Assembly: GCA_028291945.1 (NCBI GenBank)
Contig: JAQGNH010000357.1
Span: forward strand, 1 to 38,871
Reading direction: 5' to 3'
Source: Betaproteobacteria bacterium
GTDB lineage: Bacteria > Pseudomonadota > Gammaproteobacteria > Burkholderiales > SG8-41
Length of the DNA: 38,871 bases
This document shows positions 8,118-16,500 of the stretch, piece by piece. The notes under the pieces are model-generated. The model saw only the letters and a list, made by a program, of their open reading frames with translations. It did not search any database and was not told the DNA's origin. The first letter of the stretch is position 1. Every line of letters starts with the position of its first letter. Both the position numbers and the translations under genes were made by a program.

Positions 8118-8621
8118 ATGTGGAACGATCGCACCCTGGAAGCAGACATCGAGTACGCAGCAGAAATGGTCAGAGAAGGTCTCGCCACGGCGGAGCAAGC
8201 CGCACACGCCTGTGGCATCCCGCTCGCACGCCTTCAAGCGCACCTTACTCATGCAATCACAGAAGAGCCCACGAGCGAAGCGTCTCATGCACTGAAGGGC
8301 TCGGTAGCAAGTTCGGATCAGCATCAGAGTGACGATGAGCACTCGCACGGTGTACCGGCGAAAGAGCAAACCGCCGACACGGCCGGCCCGCCAGTCAGCG
8401 TTGAAACCACGGATTACTTCGTTTTTTTTCGGGAGGACAATCGCTGGGTCTGGAAACGAGTTGACCGCGATGGGAATATCGTAAAAACCTGCGAAAACGG
8501 ATTTCCGCTCTACCTGGACTGCGTAGGTGACGCGCGCCCACACGGCTTTGCCGGGCGGCCACTGTTCATCTTTGCGGCCAGCGACATCGCTGCACTGAAT
8601 GCGCCCGACAAGCCGAGCTGA
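8118..8621 (+). CDS. Hypothetical protein: helical N-terminus plus tryptophan-rich small domain
   Basis: The 167-residue protein has three parts. Residues 1-45 are helical and contain GLATAEQAAHACGIPLARLQ, which looks like a helix-turn-helix. A polar linker rich in Ser, His, Asp and Glu follows (about 50-95). The last 70 residues form a compact domain with the pattern RWVWKRVDRDGNIV ... FPLYLDCVGDARPHGF. The same pattern occurs in the small gene at 26036-26236. The ATG at 8118 has GGAGG 5 bases upstream. No family name is known to me; a DNA-binding or sensing role is speculation. Confidence 0.68.
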   Translation: MWNDRTLEADIEYAAEMVREGLATAEQAAHACGIPLARLQAHLTHAITEEPTSEASHALKGSVASSDQHQSDDEHSHGVPAKEQTADTAGPPVSVETTDYFVFFREDNRWVWKRVDRDGNIVKTCENGFPLYLDCVGDARPHGFAGRPLFIFAASDIAALNAPDKPS

Positions 8622-8685
8622 CAGCGCGATGCGGCCGCGTTCTCGAAGGCGCGGCCGTCTGCCCGGTATGCGATGTCGTTACGCG

Positions 8686-8922
8686 TCAGTCTTTGAGCCG
8701 CCGTATTACGCGTGCGTTTAACGGCCGCGGAGGTATGGCGGGAAGAAGGATATCCATGAGGCCGTGCGGGCAGTGAGGTGCGGCATCAAGGGGAATTTCA
8801 TACGGGACTTCGTCTGAAGTCTCCATCGCCAATTCCCCCAGCGTGTCCTCATCCCGATCCTCATTGTCCTCCAGGAGTTCCGACTCGTCCTCGTAGAACA
8901 GCTTTGCGTCATCGTCATCCAT
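8686..8922 (-). CDS. Small acidic hypothetical protein
   Basis: A 78-residue protein starting MDDDDAKLFYEDESELLED with about a third Asp/Glu in its first half. The C-terminus is Pro-rich and ends in a basic stretch (RPLNARVIRRLKD). The ATG at 8922 has a strong AAAGGAG box; the frame extends upstream to 9009 but without support. It is convergent with the gene at 8118 (64-base gap). It could be a charge-mimic or chaperone-like small protein, but nothing in the sequence shows a function. Confidence 0.55.
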   Translation of the reverse strand: MDDDDAKLFYEDESELLEDNEDRDEDTLGELAMETSDEVPYEIPLDAAPHCPHGLMDILLPAIPPRPLNARVIRRLKD

Positions 8923-9034
8923 GCTCGTCTCCTTTGGGCAGTTGCGCTTCAATACTGAGCGTTGAGTGCAGCCGGCGCTCACTTCGCTTGCGCATGCAAG
9001 ATATGGCACCCACTGGCGAGGCGAGACGACTTAT

Positions 9035-9048
9035 GTCACAGCCGTGAC
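9035..9048. repeat. Inverted repeat GTCAC-N4-GTGAC
   Basis: A perfect 5-bp dyad (9035-9039 and 9044-9048) lies about 110 bases upstream of the acidic small protein gene, in the 276-base gap before the EAL gene's stop. It might be an operator for the minus-strand gene, but the arms are short and chance is not excluded. Confidence 0.2.
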
Positions 9049-9198
9049 GGGACACCGACCAGTGGTTACAGTAGCGCGACGAGCGGTTTGTACAGGCCGA
9101 GCGAAACAATTCCGAACTGCTCGTTTGCGGCGCTTACACGCTTTGCCGCAGGCGGGCGCGTTCTATGCAGATGATGCGTGCTTTATCAGGGGCGTGAG

Positions 9199-11022
9199 TC
9201 AGCCTTGCTCATGTTTGAGGAAGCGACTGGCAAATTCCTCCGCCGAGACCGGCTTCGACTTGAAGTAGCCCTGAAACTCGTCGCAACCCTGCGCTTTGAG
9301 AAACGCGAGCTGCGGCGCTGTTTCGACGCCCTCGGCGACCACGCTCAATCCCAGGCTATGGGCCATCGCAATGATGGCGGTTATGATCGCCGCGCGATCG
9401 TCGGCAGACTTGACCTCCGCGATGAAAGATCGATCGATCTTGAGTTCGTCTATGGGAAACTTGTGGAGGTAACTCAAAGATGAATAGCCGGTACCAAAGT
9501 CATCGATCGATAGCTTTACGCCGATATTCTTGAGCTCGCGAAGTGTCTGCACGTTGTCGTGCATGTTCTCCATCAAGACGCCCTCCGTAAGCTCAAAGCT
9601 GAAGTCGTGCGCTTGCGCGCCTGTCTCGCTCAGGATCTCGGCAAAGCCCTCAGCTAGACGCCCGCCTTTGAACTGATAGCTCGACACATTGACTGCGATG
9701 CGCGGAATGGTGAACCCCGCCGAGCGCCACGTTTTCATCTGCCGGCACGCAGCGCGCATGACCCACTCGCCCAACGGCACGATCAATCCACTATCTTCGG
9801 CGAGCGGAATGAATTCATCTGGAGGCACCCAGCCTCTCTTGGAGTGCGGCCAACGCACGAGCGCCTCAGCGCCAGAGATGAGGTCGGTCCTTATGTCTAC
9901 TTTCGGCTGGTAGTAAAGGCGCAGCTCATCGCGCTCCAGCGCTTTTCTGAGCTCGTTTGCGAGAGTCAGCTTCTGCAGCGCTCGCGCATTCAGCTCGCTT
10001 GAATAAAATTGAAAGGTGTTCTTGCCCAGCTGCTTCACGTGGTGCATTGCCGCGCCGGCGTTCTTTACGACCGTATCCGCTTTCACGCCGTCATCCGGGA
10101 ATACCGCGATGCCGATACTGCACGTCACAGCCAGCTCGAGCTCGGAGACATGGAAAGGTTCGGCTATGGCGCCGAGGATGCGCTGGGCGACGCGAACGAC
10201 ATCTTCGCTCTTTCGGACCAAGGGCAGCAGGATAGCGAACTCGTCCCCGGAAAAGCGCGACAAGCTGGGCCGCGGTCCATCTTCGAGCCTGACCACAGTA
10301 TCCGTGGTTCGCAGGCAATTCTCCAGCCGCTGCGCGACCCGCTGCAGCATGGTGTCAGCAAGCGCGGGCCCGAGCGCTTCATTGACCTGCTTGAACTCAT
10401 CGAGTCCGACGTGCAGAACAGCACCGTTATGCCGATACCGTCCCGAATGGCGCAAAGCCCAGTCGAGGCGATCCATGAAGGTATGGCGATTGGGGAGCCC
10501 CGTCAGCAGATCGTAGTTCGCAAGTCGATCGCGATATGCTTTTGCAGCCAGGGTGTTTCTCAGGCGCAACAGCAGCTCGCTCGGATCGACGGGCTTCGCG
10601 AGGAAATCCGTAGCGCCAAGTTCCAGTGCCTTTAACTTCGTCGCCGAGTCCCGGGACGAAGTGAGAACGATCGCCGGTACATCCTTAAGAAGATTTTCTG
10701 CGGCCAACTGAGCGAGGATTTCGTATCCACTCATCCCTGGCATCATCAAGTCGAGCAGCAGAACATCCGGGCGGTGCTCGACGATTAATCCAAGTGCTTC
10801 CATCGGTTCGGAGGTCGAGCAGAACTTGGTGTAGCCGGCCTCTTCGAGGTGCACCTGGATCACCTCGATGTTGAGCGGCTCATCGTCCACCATCATGACG
10901 ACAGCCTCGACCAGGTTGGTTGAGTCTTCTTTGCTTTGGGGCCCGGCGACATGCGCGGCGGGTGCTTCATGTTGGACGCCGCTGTTTGAGCGAGCCAAGT
11001 GTTCCAGCTTTGGAATGTTCAC
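9199..11022 (-). CDS. REC-GGDEF-EAL response regulator, probable cyclic-di-GMP phosphodiesterase
   Basis: The 607-residue protein has a receiver domain (about 38-160; acidic pair Asp46/Asp47, phospho-acceptor Asp91, Lys143), a GGDEF domain (about 165-340) and an EAL domain (about 352-603). The EAL domain keeps Glu386-Ala-Leu, DDFGTGYSS (507-515), KIDRSFI and EGVET, so it is probably active. The GGDEF domain has SGDEF at 258-262, an 11-residue insertion before it, and Gly in place of the first metal-binding Asp (HVGLDEF, about 204-210), so cyclase activity is doubtful. The GTG start at 11022 has a GAGG box. It follows the hybrid kinase by 52 bases and is its likely phosphorelay target. Confidence 0.93.
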   Translation of the reverse strand: MNIPKLEHLARSNSGVQHEAPAAHVAGPQSKEDSTNLVEAVVMMVDDEPLNIEVIQVHLEEAGYTKFCSTSEPMEALGLIVEHRPDVLLLDLMMPGMSGYEILAQLAAENLLKDVPAIVLTSSRDSATKLKALELGATDFLAKPVDPSELLLRLRNTLAAKAYRDRLANYDLLTGLPNRHTFMDRLDWALRHSGRYRHNGAVLHVGLDEFKQVNEALGPALADTMLQRVAQRLENCLRTTDTVVRLEDGPRPSLSRFSGDEFAILLPLVRKSEDVVRVAQRILGAIAEPFHVSELELAVTCSIGIAVFPDDGVKADTVVKNAGAAMHHVKQLGKNTFQFYSSELNARALQKLTLANELRKALERDELRLYYQPKVDIRTDLISGAEALVRWPHSKRGWVPPDEFIPLAEDSGLIVPLGEWVMRAACRQMKTWRSAGFTIPRIAVNVSSYQFKGGRLAEGFAEILSETGAQAHDFSFELTEGVLMENMHDNVQTLRELKNIGVKLSIDDFGTGYSSLSYLHKFPIDELKIDRSFIAEVKSADDRAAIITAIIAMAHSLGLSVVAEGVETAPQLAFLKAQGCDEFQGYFKSKPVSAEEFASRFLKHEQG

Positions 11023-11074
11023 GCGAGACCTCTATGGGAATGCGATTTCATGTTTTTCGCTGTTTTCGAGTTCA

Positions 11075-13576
11075 CTAAGACGCAACCGTCCCAGCGTGGT
11101 CTTCGGTCGGAATCTCCAGCCTTTTTGCCAGATCCCTCAACTCGGCTATCAAAAACTCAATTTCTGAAATGGCCTGATCTCGAGCGGCCTGCTCAAGACG
11201 CGCGGCGGGCTCGGTGAACTCGTCATATCCGACGGTGCCGGCTGCACCCCTCAGCCAGTGCGCGAGCTGCGCCAGCTGTTCGAAATCTCGTTCGGTGAAC
11301 GCATGCTCGAATGCGACGAGCTGCTCCTCGAGCCGCGCCGCAAACTTACGTATCGCCGGCCGCAGCCTCGGATTTCCAGCAAGTCGCGAACGCATAGGCC
11401 CCGCGGAAGCAGGGCCGCTCATTTGCGGAGCTGGCTCCATGAATGTCTCCGCTCGTTCTTGATGGTCGGTGCGTATGCCACCGAGCAGCGCCGCCAATGT
11501 TTCCATGAGCTGGTCTATATTGATCGGCTTGATCAGGAAGCCGGTGCATCCGGCGTCCATCACATCCTTTTCGGCGCCTTTCATCGCGTTCGCGGTGAGA
11601 GCGATGATTGGCACCTGCAATCCTTCTGCACGCATGAGGCGCGTTGCCGTATAGCCGTCCATCACCGGCATCTGCATATCCATCAGGACGAGGTCGAATG
11701 ATTCCCGGCGTGATTGCTCCACGCCCGCCCGACCGTGCTCGGCCTCGTGTATTACCAGGCCTGCCTCTGAAAGCACGAGCGTCAGCAATTCTCTGTTTTC
11801 CGGCCCATCTTCCACGACCAGCACGCGCGCCGCAGGGAATCTCCATGTGGCATGCTGGGTGGCATCCGGCGGGCCCACGTGAGAGGCCAGTTCTCGCGGT
11901 CCGAGCATGCGCACGCCGTCCAGTGCGCCCGGATGTACGGTGACGGTGAAGCGGCTGCCCTTTCCATGCTCGCTGATTACGACCACATCCCCGCCCAGCG
12001 CGCGCGCGAAGCGCCGACTGATCGTTAGACCCAGGCCGGTTCCGCCAAAGCGTCTGGTCACGGAGCTATCACCCTGAACGAACGGATCGAACATGCTGCC
12101 GAGCTTGTCAGCGGAGATACCGATACCGGTATCGATGACATCGATTGCAATCCGCGGCGTGTCGCTTTCGGGTGCGAGCCGCATGACGACCGTGACGCTG
12201 CCGCGCTCGGTGAATTTGACCGCATTACCCACGAGGTTTGTCACGATACGCCGCAGGCAGGTGGGGTCAGAGATTATCGCTTCCGGTATCAAACCCTCGG
12301 TGTGAAAACGAAGTGCGATGCCTTTTTCGCGAGCCCGAACACCCAGCACCGTAACCACTTCTAAGACGATGGCGTGCGGCGAACACGACAGCTTTTCAAC
12401 GTCGAGATGTCCAGCTTCGATCTTTGAAAGATCGAGAATGTCATTGATGATTTCAAGGAGGTGCTTGCCGCTCGAGTGTATGGTCTCCAGGTACTTCCTC
12501 GCGTTCGCCTCGTTCCTGCCGTAACCGCGCTTGAGCAGTTCGGTGAAGCCAAGTATGGCGTTCATCGGCGTGCGGATGTCATGGCTCATGTTTGCAAGAA
12601 ATTGGCTTTTCGCCTGGTTCGCAGCCTCTGCCTTTTCCTTCGCTTTTCCGAGCTCCACTTTGTGATGTTCAAGTTGCGTCACATCATCCAGACTAATGAG
12701 CACACCGGCTGGTCGCCCTCTGCCGCCCAGCACGGGTGCACAGTTCACGATAAATGTCCGCTGCATCCCTTCGCTGTCGCACAGACTCACGCTCTGGTTC
12801 GCTTGTACGATGCCGCGAGATAACGAAGCCGTCCATGGGTGCGATTCAGGACGCAGCCGGGAACCATCCCCCGCAAGCCAATCGAGCTTTGACACGTGGG
12901 TCCCAAGCAAACGGTCAGCGTCTTGTCCGAGCAATCGCGCGATCGCCTCGTTCGCGAGCACTATATTCTGCTTGCGATCGATGACCAGCAGACCTTCGGC
13001 GAGTGTGTCGAGCGCGGCTCGTACGCGACCCGGAATAGCTCGCGAGGGGTCCAGCTGTGTCAGCACCCTGCCTAGATAGACGTAGAACACAAAAAATCCT
13101 GCTAGAGCTATGAACGCGACGAAACGCAGCAAGGGGTTTCGCAAAAGACCGGCAATGGCAGACAGTGCGATAGGCTTGTAGCGCAGCTCCAACTGGCCCC
13201 AGCTTTTTCCGCCAGCCATGAGCGGGACCTGGATCTGAGAGTCCGTCGACCGCGCCCTCGTCATGGCAATCCAGTTCGATTCGTGCGCCCCCACCATTAC
13301 GAGCGGTATTCCGTCGGCGTTTCGAATCGCGGCCGACAGCATGTCTGCATTGCGCTTGACGACGAAATTCAGCATCGATTCGAGCTGTGCGACATCGCGA
13401 TTCGCGATCAGCGATGTCGTGCTGGCAGCAAGCGTTTCTGCGAGCGCGGCACGTCCCTCTCGCACCGCGCTGTCCCGGTCCGGGAAAATCTCGAGCACGC
13501 TCGCGATCAGCACGAGGCTGGCGGTGAGCGCCGCAAGTCCCATGGCGATATAGGTCCGCGCATTGAGGAATTTCAT
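11075..13576 (-). CDS. Hybrid sensor histidine kinase with receiver and HPt domains
   Basis: In this 833-residue inner-membrane protein, transmembrane segments at about 8-31 and 148-170 bracket a periplasmic sensor of about 115 residues. A PAS-like domain (about 185-305) follows, then HisKA with His332 ([10 protein letters not shown]), HATPase (N-box about 447-456, GTGLGL 512-517), a receiver (Asp633 in LMDMQMP, Lys683) and an HPt domain (His773 in [10 protein letters not shown]). It can run a full His-Asp-His relay internally and pass phosphate to Asp91 of the next gene's product. Its ATG overlaps the stop of the giant repeat protein by four bases (ATGA), so the two are translationally coupled. 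Ligand unknown. Confidence 0.95.
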   Translation of the reverse strand: MKFLNARTYIAMGLAALTASLVLIASVLEIFPDRDSAVREGRAALAETLAASTTSLIANRDVAQLESMLNFVVKRNADMLSAAIRNADGIPLVMVGAHESNWIAMTRARSTDSQIQVPLMAGGKSWGQLELRYKPIALSAIAGLLRNPLLRFVAFIALAGFFVFYVYLGRVLTQLDPSRAIPGRVRAALDTLAEGLLVIDRKQNIVLANEAIARLLGQDADRLLGTHVSKLDWLAGDGSRLRPESHPWTASLSRGIVQANQSVSLCDSEGMQRTFIVNCAPVLGGRGRPAGVLISLDDVTQLEHHKVELGKAKEKAEAANQAKSQFLANMSHDIRTPMNAILGFTELLKRGYGRNEANARKYLETIHSSGKHLLEIINDILDLSKIEAGHLDVEKLSCSPHAIVLEVVTVLGVRAREKGIALRFHTEGLIPEAIISDPTCLRRIVTNLVGNAVKFTERGSVTVVMRLAPESDTPRIAIDVIDTGIGISADKLGSMFDPFVQGDSSVTRRFGGTGLGLTISRRFARALGGDVVVISEHGKGSRFTVTVHPGALDGVRMLGPRELASHVGPPDATQHATWRFPAARVLVVEDGPENRELLTLVLSEAGLVIHEAEHGRAGVEQSRRESFDLVLMDMQMPVMDGYTATRLMRAEGLQVPIIALTANAMKGAEKDVMDAGCTGFLIKPINIDQLMETLAALLGGIRTDHQERAETFMEPAPQMSGPASAGPMRSRLAGNPRLRPAIRKFAARLEEQLVAFEHAFTERDFEQLAQLAHWLRGAAGTVGYDEFTEPAARLEQAARDQAISEIEFLIAELRDLAKRLEIPTEDHAGTVAS
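13573..13576 (-). other. ATGA stop-start overlap coupling repeat protein and kinase
   Basis: The TGA of the repeat protein gene (13575-13573) shares two bases with the ATG of the kinase gene (13576-13574). This is the classic translational-coupling arrangement and the strongest direct evidence that the regulatory genes belong to the same operon as the exported protein. Confidence 0.9.
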
Positions 13577-16500
13577 AGTCGCCCGGTTGTCGACGTATTC
13601 GGTTTCGCCGCTTCAGCCGCCGAGCGCCCGCGCAGCACGTTGTTGCGCGCTACGATCGCTTCGAGAGAGTCGTCTGCCGACTCATCAGTCTCCGCATCGT
13701 CATCGATACGGCCCACGATCGGGAGCGGATCAACCAAACGCCACGCGGGCAGCGAAGACAGCAAGCTGCTCAACAGGACACCGCCTCGAAGTAGCCAGAT
13801 GACGTATCCGACCGACAGGCCCATGGCAGCAGCAGCCGTTGCCAGAATCGTGCTCGCTGCGTACCGGTCTTCTTCATGGAGGCTCGCACGCATGTCATCG
13901 AGCGCGTCGAGCAGCGCTTGATCGCCCAGGGGCTCCCCGCGCTGGTATCGCAGCGCTGGCCCATCCGCAGAGGCTAAAACCAACTCGCCGTCGGGGGTCT
14001 CGCCGGTTGCAAAAACCAGTGGGCTCACGTCGGGCATAAACGCCGTGAGCAGATACCGGTACTCTCGGCTGGCCGGCTGCGGTTCGATGGACGACAGAGT
14101 CGCACGCGAGAAACCAGCGCCGGCGAACTCGCTAGTTGAACCGACCGCTACCAGATCGACGTTCGGCTCGGCACTCGCGATCGGTATCGGCAGCATTGGA
14201 GCCGCATGCGCGGCCAGGACGGTCACGGGCATTGGGGGCGCAGTTAAATCATCGGTTTGCGGCCCGAGGCCCAGAATCGTCGGCACCCCCGGATTCGCAC
14301 CACTGGCTGGCACGGCTGTGATAGCAGTTACCGTCTCGGCCGTCACGTTGATGGTTACCGTATTGCGCGCGACGAGGTGACCTCCGGCCCCGGTGCTTCC
14401 CAGGTCGTCGGTCGAGACCGCGATCGCAGTCTGTCCGCTGTAGTCGGGGGTGGGCATAAACACCATGCCGTCGAGCGCCGCATTGATACTCGCGAGCGTG
14501 CCCGTGAACGTAACGGTCGCGTCCTGAGTGCCCGTGCCGACTGAAAATCCGAGTCCCTCCTTGTTCGCGAGGCTCAGCCACCCATCGCGCGCGCTGATTG
14601 TGACCTGCACCGTGTTGGGCCCCGCGTCCGGGTCACTGATAATGATCGCGTTGCCTTGTGCTGTTGAGAATACAAGCGTCGTGGCTTGCGCGATGGTTTG
14701 CGCACCAGGCACTTGATTGGATGGGGCGTGGTTAACGGCACTGATGTCGATCGGGAAAGCTGCCGTGCCTATCGCACCACCTGCGCCATCGCTCACAGTG
14801 AATGCGAACGCGTCGGACGGGGCGAATGAATCGTCGTGGATATAGACGAGCCGGTTCGAGTCGATGTCGCTTTGTGAAAACGTCGTCACGGCAATGCCGG
14901 GCGCGGTAATCAACTCGAGTCTGCCGTGACTCGGCGCCGCGGTGACATTGAAAAGCAACTGTGACGCGGTATTGTCAATGTCAGTCGTCTGCAGCATCGC
15001 GTTAGTTATGACCGCCGTCGTGCCTTGATTCAGCGTGAGCCCATTATTTGCCACCAACACCGGCGCGTCATTAACGGCATTGACGTTGATGATCATCGTA
15101 CGCGCCACCGCATCAAGATCCACACCACCGTTCGCAGTGCCGCCATCGTCCTGCACCTGGAAGGTAAAGCTTGCATAGCCTGCGCCGTTAGCATCCGGCG
15201 CGGGCGTGAATAGAACCTTGCCCGCGGCGATATCGATTGTGCTAATGACCTGCCCGGCGCTCACCGGCGCACCGCTCCAACTAAGTAACCCCGCGGATGG
15301 CAAGCTCGTGATCTTTACAGCCAACAGGTTGTTCGCAGGGGCATCACTTGGATCGGTGAAGCCGAAGGCGGCCGCGTTGAACACGAACGAAGTGTCTTCG
15401 TTCGTCACGACTGTATTGCTTGTGCCGACGGGTGCATCGTTCACTGCAGTGACGTTGATGGTCATGGTGCGCACCACCGCGTCAAGGTCAACGCCGCCAT
15501 TGGCAGTGCCACCGTCGTCCTGTACCTGGAAGGTGAAGTTTGAGTAGCCCGCACCATTGGCATTAGTCGATGGCATGAATACAAGGTTGCCGGCGGCGAT
15601 GTCGACCGCGCTGATGGACTGCCCCGCGGTCACTGCTACGCCGCTCAAAGTCAGCGCGCCCGCAGTCGGCAGCGCGCTGATTTCTACCGCCAGCAGGGTA
15701 TTCGCTGGAGCGTCGATCGGATCGGTGAAGCCGAACGCGGCTGCGTTGAACACAAACGGAGTGTCCTCATTCGTGACGACCGTATTGTTGGTGCCCACAG
15801 GCGCATCGTTCACCGCAGTGACGTTAATGGTCAGAGTGCGCGCCACCGTGTCGAGGTCAACCCCGCCATTGGCCGTGCCGCCATTGTCCTGCACCTGGAA
15901 GGCAAAGCTTGAGTAGCCTGCGCCGTTGGCATTCGCCACAGGCGTGAATACAAGGTTGCCCGCGGCGATGTCGACCGCACTGATGGACTGTCCCGCACTC
16001 ACTGCTACGCCACTCAAAGTCAGCGCGCCTACAGTCGGCAGCGCGCTGATTTTTACCGTCAGCAGGGTATTCGCTGGAGCGTCGATCGGATCGGTGAAGC
16101 CGAACGCGGCTGCGTTGAACACAAACGGAGTGTCCTCATTCGTCACGACCGTATTGTGGGTGCCCACCGGCGCGTCGTTCACTGCGGTGACGTTAATGGT
16201 CAGAGTACGCGCCACCGTGTCAAGGTCAACCCCGCCATTGGCAGTGCCGCCATTGTCCTGCACCTGGAAGTTGAAGCTTGAGTAGCCTGCGCCGTTGGCA
16301 TTCGCCACAGGCGTGAATACAAGGTTGCCCGCGGCGATGTCGACCGCGCTGATGGACTGTCCCGCACTCACTGCCGCGCCGCTCAGGGTAAGCGCACCTG
16401 CACTCGGCAGTGTGCTGATTTTTACCGCCAGAAGACTATTCGCTGGAGTATCGATCGGATCGGCGAAGCCGAACGCGGCTGCGTTGAACACAAACGGAGT

